A stretch of DNA of 32,959 bases from SIG450 sp045658425. GTDB taxonomy: Bacteria; Bacillota; Clostridia; UMGS1840; HGM11507. How positions within the stretch are numbered: the first letter of the stretch is position 1; each line of letters begins with the position of its first letter. The DNA lies in the NCBI GenBank assembly GCA_045658425.1, contig JAZOVB010000032.1:1-32959 (forward strand), in the 5' to 3' direction. A program made the translations under genes and the position numbers. Shown here one piece after another: positions 1-7,670 of this stretch. Below the pieces are notes generated by a model that was not told the DNA's origin, made no database searches, and saw only the letters and a program-made list of their open reading frames with translations.

Positions 1-1246
1 TAATTAAATCTAAAGGGATAGCTATAAACTGACCCAACGGAAGCCATAGCATAGATATGACACTTACTACAATCGAATATATCATAATAACTGTAATTAA
101 AGGTACGGTTATTATATTGGCAATAACGGATAGTGTAGGTAATCCTTTAAAGTAATAAACCACAACCGGCAATGTAGTTATACCGGCAGAAATAGTTACA
201 GAAATCACATCTGCTATTTTTCGTGGTATTCTATTAATTTTTGAACTTATTTTCTTTGTATATATAAGAATTCCTGCCAAGGATGTAAATGATAATATAA
301 ACGCTACACTGTGGATATAGTACACATTAAAAGCAATCATTATAACAGCAACAAGAAGTAATAAATATGTATCATTTACTCTATCCCTATCAAACAAATC
401 TGCCAAAGATAAAACTGTAACAGTTATAACTACGCGAACAACCGAAGGTGTAAAGCCAATAAAGACAGCCAGTATAAAAGAAATAGGAATAGTAAGTAAA
501 GAAGTAATTTTTCTTTTAATATACAGTCTTCTTAAAATAAAAAGAATAAACATAGTTATTATAGAAAAATGCATTCCTGATACACTTACTATATGGGATA
601 AAGAAAGTTTCATAAGCGCATCATCAAAGGCCTTGCTTCTTAAACGTTCATCGCCAACCATAATGCCTTTTATAAACATAGCACTCTTCTGTGAAAATAC
701 ACTGTCAATTGTATGCAAAAGTTTCTTCTTGAAATTTGCTGTCGATTTCAGAAATCCATTACCGCGAATAATGGAAATATTTTTATCAAATGATGTAACC
801 TTATAGTAAATCCCTTTTGAGTAATAACCTTCTTTGTCATTTTCAATAGAATAAATACTTCCTTTTATTTTCAGTTTATCATAGCTTGAAAAATAAGGAG
901 TATCATAAAGTGTTATAATCGCCTTTTTACCATACCCCTCAACCTTTCCCTCAAACCGAAGTGTATTATAAGAATAATCAGGCTCACTCAGAACCGTAAC
1001 AGTCAGCTCTGTATTCTTTATCTCTACGCCGCTATATTTGTTACTAATTACAAAGTCATAAATACAATAATAAGAAATACCAATTATCCCAAGGATTATT
1101 AATATAATGATTTTCTTTATTTTTAATTGCTTTCTTTTATAAATAAAAAAACATATAACAGATAAAATAATTATTAAAGTTGATATATAATCATTAAAAT
1201 ATCCGGCTATCAATATTCCAATAAGCAAAAAGAATAAATAGATCAT
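1..1246 (-). CDS. comEC: ComEC/Rec2-family DNA-uptake channel, C-terminal part cut by window edge
   Basis: This is the N-terminal 415 residues of a ComEC-type competence membrane protein, the channel that takes single-stranded DNA across the membrane. I see two N-terminal hydrophobic segments (residues 1-35 and 45-62), a soluble OB-like part (about 75-160), then the competence domain. That domain carries the family motif SHIVSVSGMHFS (217-228), GFTPSVVRVV (264-273) and many membrane helices. The start ATG at 1246 follows a GGAGT ribosome binding site. The C-terminal metallo-beta-lactamase-like domain found in many ComECs would lie left of the window, so its presence is unknown. The gene follows the NlpC/P60 gene on the same strand, but an intrinsic terminator lies between them and its T-tract runs into the comEC ribosome binding site. 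No separate promoter is evident. The family call is secure; whether the cell is actually competent is not shown. Confidence 0.9.
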   Translation of the reverse strand, partial: MIYLFFLLIGILIAGYFNDYISTLIIILSVICFFIYKRKQLKIKKIIILIILGIIGISYYCIYDFVISNKYSGVEIKNTELTVTVLSEPDYSYNTLRFEGKVEGYGKKAIITLYDTPYFSSYDKLKIKGSIYSIENDKEGYYSKGIYYKVTSFDKNISIIRGNGFLKSTANFKKKLLHTIDSVFSQKSAMFIKGIMVGDERLRSKAFDDALMKLSLSHIVSVSGMHFSIITMFILFILRRLYIKRKITSLLTIPISFILAVFIGFTPSVVRVVITVTVLSLADLFDRDRVNDTYLLLLVAVIMIAFNVYYIHSVAFILSFTSLAGILIYTKKISSKINRIPRKIADVISVTISAGITTLPVVVYYFKGLPTLSVIANIITVPLITVIMIYSIVVSVISMLWLPLGQFIAIPLDLI

Positions 1247-1255
1247 AGTTACTCC

Positions 1256-1285
1256 AAAAAAAGCACAGAGTTTAAGACTCTGTGC
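1256..1285 (-). terminator. Intrinsic terminator after the NlpC/P60 gene
   Basis: A perfect 9-bp stem (1263-1271 with 1277-1285, sequence GCACAGAGT/ACTCTGTGC) with a 5-nt loop is followed on the minus strand by seven T (1262-1256). It lies 7 bases past the NlpC/P60 stop codon and immediately before the comEC ribosome binding site. Confidence 0.9.
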
Positions 1286-1291
1286 ATATTT

Positions 1292-2167
1292 TTATAAAAC
1301 TCGGCGAGCTGTATAATAATGGTTATTATAGTAACCACTTGTAATGGAATCATATTTTACATAATCACCCGGGCTTGAAGCATGAATCATCATACCATTC
1401 GCAATATATATTCCAACATGGCTTACCGAACCGCCACTCTTAAAGAATACCAAATCCCCTGCCTGCAGATTATCCTTTGATACATAATAACCTTCATTAA
1501 CCTGAGAATAGGATGTTCTTGAAAGATTTATACCAAAATTACTGTATATGTATTTAGCGAACCCTGAACAATCGAATGAGTTAGGACCATTTCCGCCATA
1601 TACATAAGGTTTACCTAAAAACTGTTCTGCATATTTAACAACCTGGTCTCCTTTACTTGCCACCTGCGGAGCCTGTCCCATAGCTACATACTGAGAAGAA
1701 ACATATCCTACAGAATCGTTATAGTAAATTTTAAACCATTCATTATCAGTATTTTCAACTACCCAGAACTGAGTGTACATAGGAATTTTTGCAATAACCT
1801 CTGCTTCGGTAGATGGTAATTTTCTGAAATTAAGAACTGATGCAATTGAATACCCGGAAGCTTCAATAGATATACCCCTGTCAACATTACTTCTATCAGT
1901 AGGATTATCCTGTCTGATACTCAGGTATCTTGTTGCTACATAACCGATTCGTCCATTAAAATCAACCTTTGACCATTCACTGTCCACATTTTCAGTAACT
2001 TTCATCATTTCGCCTCTGATGAACTGCCCGAGAAGCTCGTAACCCACACCGGGACCGGATCTAAAATTAAGTACATCTGTATTTACAACTCCAATATTCG
2101 CTGCATAGGTTGATACAGTAAATAACATAAGTACTAATAAAACAAATGCTGTTTTTTTAATCTTCAT
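1292..2167 (-). CDS. Secreted SH3-SH3-NlpC/P60 peptidoglycan endopeptidase
   Basis: A 291-residue exported wall hydrolase predicted to cut peptide stems of peptidoglycan. Residues 1-22 form a signal peptide (KIKK, a hydrophobic core, then cleavage near TYA). Two bacterial SH3 domains follow (about 24-86 and 104-165, each with an LNFR start and a GYV motif); these usually bind the cell wall. The NlpC/P60 domain covers about 173-291. Catalytic residues are visible: Cys200 in FDCSGF, His250 in VSHVGIY and His262 in MIHAS. The ATG at 2167 has an AAAGGAGT ribosome binding site. It stands alone, with its own promoter (2212-2240) and terminator (1256-1285). A role in growth, cell separation or sporulation cannot be separated from sequence alone. 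Confidence 0.93.
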   Translation of the reverse strand: MKIKKTAFVLLVLMLFTVSTYAANIGVVNTDVLNFRSGPGVGYELLGQFIRGEMMKVTENVDSEWSKVDFNGRIGYVATRYLSIRQDNPTDRSNVDRGISIEASGYSIASVLNFRKLPSTEAEVIAKIPMYTQFWVVENTDNEWFKIYYNDSVGYVSSQYVAMGQAPQVASKGDQVVKYAEQFLGKPYVYGGNGPNSFDCSGFAKYIYSNFGINLSRTSYSQVNEGYYVSKDNLQAGDLVFFKSGGSVSHVGIYIANGMMIHASSPGDYVKYDSITSGYYNNHYYTARRVL

Positions 2168-2211
2168 ATATTACTCCTTTATCTTCTGAACAACAAATCA
2201 CTTACATAAGT

Positions 2212-2240
2212 ATTCTATCATAAAAAACATGTTATGTCAA
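2212..2240 (-). promoter_or_regulatory. Sigma-A promoter of the NlpC/P60 gene
   Basis: On the minus strand TTGACA (2240-2235), a 17-bp spacer and TAGAAT (2217-2212) lie 45 bases upstream of the start codon. The match to the vegetative consensus is near perfect. Confidence 0.85.
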
Positions 2241-2293
2241 CCTTTTGAGATAAAGAAAAATAATTAGCAATGTTTTAAAGATAAAAATATTAT

Positions 2294-2818
2294 TTATATA
2301 ATGTCAATCTGACAAGATTTCATAACTTCAATTGCAGCATTATGTTTATCGGGAGTTACACCGGCCATACAGCCTGAGTATGCGGAAATACTCGTTTCAG
2401 GGTAAGCCGCTTTCACAAGCAAAGCATTTGAAACCACACATATATCCGTACATAATCCCATAAATCCAATCTCTGTATGGTCCATATCAAAATTTTTCTC
2501 TAATATTTCAGGAAGTTTTACAGCTCCGAAAGTTTCTTTTTCAACAGAAATATATTCCTTATCTTCTAATGCCTTTTGAATTTTAATGTTAAGCTCCCAG
2601 CCTCTTGTACCTTTTATACAGTGAGGTACAGGAAGTTTTTCCCCTTCCTTAGTATCCAGATAATTTCCGTAATGAGTATCATAGGTTACAATAATTCCGC
2701 CATCAAAATTTCTGATTACCTCTGCACAGTTTTCAACAATCGCTTCAGCTTCTGCAGTACCAAGTGAGCCGTCAATAAAATCATTTTGCATATCTACTAC
2801 AATAAGTATTTTCTTCAT
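2294..2818 (-). CDS. Isochorismatase-family cysteine hydrolase, nicotinamidase-like
   Basis: A 174-residue alpha/beta hydrolase of the isochorismatase superfamily. The catalytic triad expected for nicotinamidases is present: Asp9 (VVDMQNDF), Lys94 (VEKETFGA) and Cys127 (GLCTDICVVSNA). Asp47, His49 and His66 occupy the positions of metal ligands in PncA-type enzymes (TYDTHYG, then VPHCIKGT). The likely reaction is therefore hydrolysis of nicotinamide or a similar small amide, feeding NAD salvage. Several non-nicotinamidase members share this pattern, so the substrate is an inference. It starts one base after the stop of the flavodoxin-like gene and ends the four-gene unit that begins with galM. 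I see no clear terminator hairpin behind it. Confidence 0.85.
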   Translation of the reverse strand: MKKILIVVDMQNDFIDGSLGTAEAEAIVENCAEVIRNFDGGIIVTYDTHYGNYLDTKEGEKLPVPHCIKGTRGWELNIKIQKALEDKEYISVEKETFGAVKLPEILEKNFDMDHTEIGFMGLCTDICVVSNALLVKAAYPETSISAYSGCMAGVTPDKHNAAIEVMKSCQIDII

Positions 2819-2819
2819 A

Positions 2820-3350
2820 TTAATTCTCCTTAATATAATCTATCAGTTCGTAAATAGAATCCTTATCAGAAAAATCTCCGTCAGCATCACATAAATCTAT
2901 AAGCATTTTTTCCATAGAAGTTGGATTTTCTTTCGATGACATAAGCTTTTTTAATCCCGCAATAGCAGTTTTATGTACAAATGATAACTCGGAAATAATC
3001 ATTTTACCCATAAAATTGAACACCTTAATATTTCTTGTTTTTTCATTGCGGAAATTTTTTTCTATAACATACTTATCATAGTATTCCCTGCAATCAAGCG
3101 GAGTTATCCCGGTAGAAAACACAGCTATCTTTTTACCATGAAGAGCATCAATATTTTTGGTAATAAGGTGTACTCCGTTTATAACCTCGGCATATAACCC
3201 ACCACCATATACAATAGCATCATATTGAAGCAAGTCATTAAGACTGACTTTTTTTGCATCACTTATATCAAAACCAAGTTCATCTGCAATCCACTTAGCA
3301 TAATTCTTAGTTGAACCATACTTGGATTTATAAACAACAATGCCTTTCAC
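2820..3350 (-). CDS. Flavodoxin-like FMN-binding protein
   Basis: A 176-residue flavodoxin-fold protein. The N-terminal strand followed by the phosphate loop SKYGSTKNYA (residues 9-18) is the FMN-binding signature, and YGGGLYA (48-54) and FSTGI (78-82) fit the later FMN loops. The overall type resembles the Flavodoxin_5/HemG-like group common in Clostridia. The likely role is electron transfer or a quinone/flavin-dependent reductase; its partner is unknown. The start codon is GTG at 3350, preceded by GGAGG six bases upstream. It lies 13 bases downstream of the DUF3048 lipoprotein gene and one base upstream of the hydrolase gene, so it is very probably cotranscribed and translationally coupled. 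Confidence 0.82.
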   Translation of the reverse strand: MKGIVVYKSKYGSTKNYAKWIADELGFDISDAKKVSLNDLLQYDAIVYGGGLYAEVINGVHLITKNIDALHGKKIAVFSTGITPLDCREYYDKYVIEKNFRNEKTRNIKVFNFMGKMIISELSFVHKTAIAGLKKLMSSKENPTSMEKMLIDLCDADGDFSDKDSIYELIDYIKEN

Positions 3351-3363
3351 AGCACACCTCCGA

Positions 3364-4392
3364 TTATTCTATATTTATAGTATATGAGGAGCTTATTATA
3401 TTTATAATAGTTTTACCCGGATTAACTAAAAGTTCTGTTCCATCCGCTCTTTTATAAACAGTAGTTGCTGTTCTTGTGCTCTTTGACCATGTAATTTCCT
3501 CGCAGCTACCATTTGTAATGTAATATCCTTTACCTGATCCGGTTGTATTGATATTTCTTCTGGCGGTTCCGTCACCAAGAGCCGTGTCATCCTTAAATTC
3601 CACAATAATATTTTTAAATTTCAGCACTTCCCCATCCTGCATTTTATGAGGCTTACTTCCTATATACTTTTCATATAGCTTTGTTTCTTCATTATATTTA
3701 TATGTAGTTGAATACCCACCCGAATATTTAAGATATACATTCAAAGCGCTCTTTTCGGATGTAATATCAAAATAAGAATCACTGTATTTGATTGCATTCT
3801 TATGTGATGATGTTAATCTGTATCCTTTTTTTTCGGATATTTCTTTGATATTCTTTATACTGGTATATGCACTATGCCAGTCGCCTTTAAATTTTTGCTC
3901 TCTCCAGAAAATATATCCATCTGTTCCTGTTACGCCGTTAACATTATTTACCTTCAGAGCAGAAATATCGCTTGTAGCTTTCGGACTCCAGCCAAAATGA
4001 GTGTATACCGCATCATTTTCAAGTGCATAATCAAGAAAATAATGTCTTGAAGAACGAACCGGACCTATTTTATCAGTATCAACACCTCTGAATAATGACA
4101 TAAACCTTGTAGCTCCGCCCTCAACAACCATCTCGTAGATAATATATGCTTCATCCATTCCTTCCTGCGGACGGGCATTTTCATCATCATTATCAACCAT
4201 AACGGCAATTACACGCTCATCGGTATTTACATATTTGTTTTTAAAAGCTTCAATTTCTTCTTTATCAGGATCTACTTTAATTTCTTCCTTTTCCTCTACA
4301 ATCGGTTCAATAACCTCATCATTTTGATTGCAACCGGTAAAACTTAAAAAAACAATAGAAAGCGCCAAAAAAATCAATAATAATTTTTTCAT
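3364..4392 (-). CDS. DUF3048 lipoprotein (YerB-like)
   Basis: A 342-residue surface lipoprotein of the DUF3048 family (B. subtilis YerB type). The chosen start is the ATG at 4392: it has an AGGGGAT ribosome binding site and gives a proper lipoprotein signal peptide, MKKLLLIFLALS then the lipobox FTGC with Cys21. A longer open frame with 11 more residues exists but would bury the signal peptide. After an acidic linker comes the conserved DUF3048 block (IGPVRSSRHYFLDYA, then THFGWSPKA), followed by the C-terminal beta-rich part with NTTGSGKGYY. The biochemical function of the family is unknown. It lies 38 bases downstream of galM and 13 upstream of the flavodoxin gene. Confidence 0.88.
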   Translation of the reverse strand: MKKLLLIFLALSIVFLSFTGCNQNDEVIEPIVEEKEEIKVDPDKEEIEAFKNKYVNTDERVIAVMVDNDDENARPQEGMDEAYIIYEMVVEGGATRFMSLFRGVDTDKIGPVRSSRHYFLDYALENDAVYTHFGWSPKATSDISALKVNNVNGVTGTDGYIFWREQKFKGDWHSAYTSIKNIKEISEKKGYRLTSSHKNAIKYSDSYFDITSEKSALNVYLKYSGGYSTTYKYNEETKLYEKYIGSKPHKMQDGEVLKFKNIIVEFKDDTALGDGTARRNINTTGSGKGYYITNGSCEEITWSKSTRTATTVYKRADGTELLVNPGKTIINIISSSYTINIE

Positions 4393-4430
4393 AAATATCC
4401 CCTTTTCATATAGTAAATTTAACATTCGTT

Positions 4431-5459
4431 TTAATTATAAAATAAGTATTCTGTAACAGTATTATACTTTTCGCCTTTTTTCAGTATTGCATCAGAGTAA
4501 TGAGAAATATTAACTGAATCGGGGAAAATCTGAGTTTCAAGACATATTGCACCATGCAAAGGATAATAACAGCCATCCTTACATTTTCGCCCCTGTTCAA
4601 TTACATTTCCTGTATAAATCTGAACACCCGGTCTGTCAGTATAAATATCCATTTTAATCCCCGTCTTATCTCCGCTTAAAGTTCCGATTTTACGGTATCC
4701 CTGCCCGTTTAATATAAAATTATGGTCAATCCCCCCAAACAATTTTATCTGTTCATAATCGGATTCAAATGCACTTTTTAAAGTTGCACCTTTCGAAAAA
4801 TCCATCGGCGTATTTTCAAGGGATAAAATTTCCCCGTAAGGAATACATTGATTATTATTTGGTGTGTAGAAAGAACTGTCAAGAGTCAGAATATGCTCAT
4901 CAACAGTACCACCGGAATGACCGTTAAGATTAAAATAACTGTGATTGGTAAGATTCATTACCGTATCAGTATCGCATACTGCATTATAAGAAATTTTAAG
5001 GGAATTATTTTTAGTTACGGTATAGGTTACTGTAATCAAAGCATTTCCGGGGAATCCCTCTTCACCATCGGGACTTTCACAAGATAAAATCAGTTTAGGT
5101 TCTTCTCCGGGGAAAAGCGAAGCATCCCACAGCTTTTTATCAAAGCCTTTTAAACCGCCATGTAAATTATTTACTCCATCATTGGGATTCAAAGTATATT
5201 CCTTACCATTTATTTCAAACTTAGAATTTGAAATACGGTTTGAATTTCTTCCAATAAGAGCACCGAAATAACCTTCATTGTTTAAATACTCCTCCAATGA
5301 ATCTCTTCCAAGAACAACATCAACGCCATTATATACGAGTTGTACTACAATACCGCCATAGTTAGTAATTTTCGCACACAACCCCTTATTATTATCCAGG
5401 GTATATAAATACACACCTCTGGAATCAATTTCACCATATTTTATAATATTATCCCCCAT
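4431..5459 (-). CDS. galM: Aldose 1-epimerase (mutarotase)
   Basis: A 342-residue enzyme of the GalM family, which interconverts the alpha and beta anomers of galactose or glucose in the cytoplasm. Family motifs are intact: GRNSNRIS (70-77), NNLHGG with His100, the catalytic acid His173 in NLTNHSYFNL, substrate-binding Asp245 in GGIDHNF, and the catalytic base Glu308 in CLETQ. The length is normal. The ATG at 5459 has an AAGGAGG ribosome binding site and a near-consensus promoter upstream (5490-5518). It is the first gene of a four-gene unit. No other galactose-pathway gene (galK, galT, galE) is in the window, so the cluster is not a Leloir operon. Confidence 0.93.
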   Translation of the reverse strand: MGDNIIKYGEIDSRGVYLYTLDNNKGLCAKITNYGGIVVQLVYNGVDVVLGRDSLEEYLNNEGYFGALIGRNSNRISNSKFEINGKEYTLNPNDGVNNLHGGLKGFDKKLWDASLFPGEEPKLILSCESPDGEEGFPGNALITVTYTVTKNNSLKISYNAVCDTDTVMNLTNHSYFNLNGHSGGTVDEHILTLDSSFYTPNNNQCIPYGEILSLENTPMDFSKGATLKSAFESDYEQIKLFGGIDHNFILNGQGYRKIGTLSGDKTGIKMDIYTDRPGVQIYTGNVIEQGRKCKDGCYYPLHGAICLETQIFPDSVNISHYSDAILKKGEKYNTVTEYLFYN

Positions 5460-5489
5460 TACGAAGCCTCCTTAGTAAATTACAATTAT

Positions 5490-5518
5490 ATTATACTATA
5501 TTTATAGTGTTTTTACAA
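5490..5518 (-). promoter_or_regulatory. Sigma-A promoter of the galM unit
   Basis: On the minus strand TTGTAA (5518-5513), 17-bp spacer, TATAAT (5495-5490), 30 bases upstream of the galM start. The spacer contains a 14-bp perfect palindrome, ACTATATTTATAGT-type arms at 5495-5500 and 5503-5508, that could be an operator but is AT-rich. Confidence 0.75.
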
Positions 5519-5520
5519 TA

Positions 5521-5550
5521 CAAAAAAACAACAAGAATAAACTTGTTGTT
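5521..5550 (-). terminator. Intrinsic terminator after the DUF1653 gene
   Basis: A 9-bp stem (5527-5535 with 5542-5550, AACAACAAG/CTTGTTGTT) with a 6-nt loop is followed by a T-run on the minus strand (down to 5522). It starts 6 bases past the DUF1653 stop codon. Confidence 0.85.
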
Positions 5551-5556
5551 CTGAAA

Positions 5557-5769
5557 TCAATCTTCCATATATGTAAATCTTTTTACTTTACACCCATTAT
5601 ATTCAACTTCCTCATCCCACATAGAAGCAGGTCTTACCCACAATCCGCTGTTATTATATAAAGGTTTATATAATATCATTTTCTCCAATGTTTCCGAATG
5701 GGTTACTACATCTATAAGTTCATAGATATTACCTTTAAAGTGCTTATATTTTCCTTTTTTAAAATCCAT
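5557..5769 (-). CDS. DUF1653 small protein
   Basis: A 70-residue cytoplasmic protein that matches the DUF1653 pattern: GKYKHFKGNIYE near the start, HSETLEKMILYKPLY in the middle, LWVRPASMW and a final VKRF. The fold is predicted to be a small beta-barrel-like domain; the function of the family is unknown. The ATG at 5769 has a GGAGGT ribosome binding site. It lies between the terminator of the SLH gene and its own terminator, so it is probably a single-gene unit, although a promoter is not obvious in the short space in front. Confidence 0.85.
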   Translation of the reverse strand: MDFKKGKYKHFKGNIYELIDVVTHSETLEKMILYKPLYNNSGLWVRPASMWDEEVEYNGCKVKRFTYMED

Positions 5770-5785
5770 TATGTTACCTCCGTTT

Positions 5786-5824
5786 TTTAAAAAGTTAAGG
5801 TGTGTCTTATAAAAGACACACCTT
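5786..5824 (-). terminator. Terminator after the SLH protein gene
   Basis: A 12-bp perfect stem (5797-5808 with 5813-5824, AAGGTGTGTCTT/AAGACACACCTT) with a 4-nt loop begins 6 bases past the SLH gene stop codon. On the minus strand it is followed by AACTTTTTAAAAAA, a usable but imperfect T-tract. Confidence 0.8.
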
Positions 5825-5830
5825 TTAATA

Positions 5831-7423
5831 TTACATTCCTATAAGAGCACCGTATGAAACTGAGGTTTCAATAAATAGTTCCATTCCCGCTTTAAGATTT
5901 CCGGATACATCAGAAATCAGCATATTGCCAAACATTTCTTTTATATCTATATTATCCGAAGGAACAGACAATATCTTACATTTTAATCTGATATTAAATC
6001 CTTTACCACTATCCCAGATAAGATTTGGATAAACTATAAGTTCACTGTCTACTCCGTAACCTTTTTTAATCGCATCTTCAAGCTTTGTAAGCACAGATAC
6101 AAACATTTCGGAAAATTCACGAGAGAACGAGAACATTTCATCAATCGGTGTTTTTGAAGCAATGTTTCTTTCATAAATTCCTTTATCAACACCTTCAATT
6201 ATACAAGCATAAGAAGCTGAGTTCTGAGGATATGAAAAATAATTGTTATTTAACTTTGCATCATATTTTATAAAACTACCATTTGAGTTTTTCTTGGTTG
6301 AATACAATGTCTGTGTGCCTAATAAATTATCAAGCTGAAGTAAGATAAGTGCAAAATCCTTATGAGTAAGCTCACCCATAGCATTAAGACTACCATTTGA
6401 GTTAAGCTGAATACCATTTGTATTTGCAAAACTTAAATAAGTATTCTTTCTTAAATCAACATCGCTTTCTACATCATTATAGTAAGTATCTCTTCCGTTT
6501 ACAACTACATTACTGTTGGATTTTTCCAAAGCAGCAAATGTCAATACAGCAACAGCATCACCTATAAGGGCATTTTTATCTGCAAATTCCTTTGTAGCAA
6601 ATTTTTCGCCTAATACCTTTGAAGCAATAATGGTTACATCCTTACCGTAAGCATGTTCAAAAGCCGCAGATACATTATAATCTTTATAGGTAAGATTTTT
6701 TTCATAAGCCGCAACTCTTAACGCTGCCTTAGCAAGTTCACCGTTTGTAAGTTTTGCCTGTGGGTCATAAACTTTTTCCTTATCAAACAAATCAAAGCTT
6801 TCAAATATAGTCTTTAAGGTATTATCGGAAACGATGTCTTTATATGCAACGTTACTTACCGAATAATCAGTTTCTCTTGTTCTTATGATAAGTGCAGCCG
6901 CCTCAACACGGGAGATATTATCGTTTAATCTTAAATTTACTCCGTCGTCCCCAACCATAATTTTATTATTATATGCCCAGCTTACAGCATTTTTGTTAGA
7001 TGACTGTTCATATATCATTTTAGGCGCAACCGAAACTGTTGCAGAACCTTGTCTTTTCCATAAAAGCTCAATAGCCTCGCCTCTTGTTATAGGCTTAGAT
7101 GGAATAAAATTATTATCAGCTGATTCAAATCCGGATGTCATAATATATTCATAGCCCCAATGTGAAGAATCAACATCAGCAAAGTCGGCAGTTCTTCTCA
7201 CCGGACCAATTCCCATCATTTTAACAAATTCAGCTCTTGTAACAGGATTCGTGGGTCTGAAGCTTCCGTCTTCATATCCTTTTACCGTACCATCAGTTAC
7301 AAGTTTACTAACCGGTGAATAACCCCAATGACTTTCGGGCAGATCTGTGAAACTCATTGCTGCAAATGCTGTTGTAGTAAGCATCAAAAATGCAAGAGTT
7401 AATGCGATAATTTTCTTTAGCAT
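5831..7423 (-). CDS. SLH-domain surface protein
   Basis: A 530-residue exported protein anchored to the cell wall. Residues 1-22 are a signal peptide ending AFA. Three S-layer homology repeats follow: about 24-71 (FTDLPESHWGY ... GYEDGSFRP ... VTRAEF), 81-127 (FADVDSSHWGY ... ITRGEA) and 146-187 (ISRVEAAALI). Such triplets bind pyruvylated secondary wall polymer. Two further degenerate SLH-like stretches lie near 197-245 (YKDIVSDN ... LTNGELAKAALR) and 318-365 (LTHKDFALILL). The C-terminal ~150 residues match no domain I recognise. The gene has its own promoter, a leader of roughly 85 bases, a GGAG ribosome binding site and its own terminator, which fits a well expressed wall protein. Whether it forms an S-layer is not shown. 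Confidence 0.9.
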   Translation of the reverse strand: MLKKIIALTLAFLMLTTTAFAAMSFTDLPESHWGYSPVSKLVTDGTVKGYEDGSFRPTNPVTRAEFVKMMGIGPVRRTADFADVDSSHWGYEYIMTSGFESADNNFIPSKPITRGEAIELLWKRQGSATVSVAPKMIYEQSSNKNAVSWAYNNKIMVGDDGVNLRLNDNISRVEAAALIIRTRETDYSVSNVAYKDIVSDNTLKTIFESFDLFDKEKVYDPQAKLTNGELAKAALRVAAYEKNLTYKDYNVSAAFEHAYGKDVTIIASKVLGEKFATKEFADKNALIGDAVAVLTFAALEKSNSNVVVNGRDTYYNDVESDVDLRKNTYLSFANTNGIQLNSNGSLNAMGELTHKDFALILLQLDNLLGTQTLYSTKKNSNGSFIKYDAKLNNNYFSYPQNSASYACIIEGVDKGIYERNIASKTPIDEMFSFSREFSEMFVSVLTKLEDAIKKGYGVDSELIVYPNLIWDSGKGFNIRLKCKILSVPSDNIDIKEMFGNMLISDVSGNLKAGMELFIETSVSYGALIGM

Positions 7424-7513
7424 AAGATTATCTCCTTTTTATTAATATTTTATTCTTGAAAAAACGGAAAACTTTACTTAAAATACTTATTTTTCATCCG
7501 AACTTTCATATTA

Positions 7514-7542
7514 ATTGTATTGTAAAATGTCCTTAAAGTCAA
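7514..7542 (-). promoter_or_regulatory. Sigma-A promoter of the SLH gene
   Basis: On the minus strand TTGACT (7542-7537), 17-bp spacer, TACAAT (7519-7514). The predicted transcript start near 7507 gives an 84-base AT-rich leader before the start codon. I see no recognisable riboswitch in that leader. Confidence 0.75.
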
Positions 7543-7602
7543 TAGAAAAAGTTCAAAATCTTAATGTTTAAAAGAATTATTTAAGTTTTTTTCATTTTCC
7601 AA

Positions 7603-7645
7603 TAAAATATACGCCACTTAAGCACTAAACTTTAAGTGGCGTATA
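7603..7645 (-). terminator. Terminator after the htrA gene
   Basis: A 14-bp perfect stem (7608-7621 with 7632-7645, TATACGCCACTTAA and its complement) with a 10-nt loop is followed on the minus strand by TTTTATT. It lies 25 bases past the htrA stop and ends the long co-directional block that begins at lon. Confidence 0.85.
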
Positions 7646-7670
7646 CTCCCTACTTATATGTTAATTAAGT

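Noticed and set aside
5557..7423. SLH and DUF1653 genes as one operon
   Set aside because: A 12-bp stem terminator (5797-5824) lies between them, making joint transcription unlikely although read-through is possible.
7424..7513. Riboswitch in the SLH gene leader
   Set aside because: The leader is AT-rich with no stable multi-stem fold or known consensus that I can recognise.
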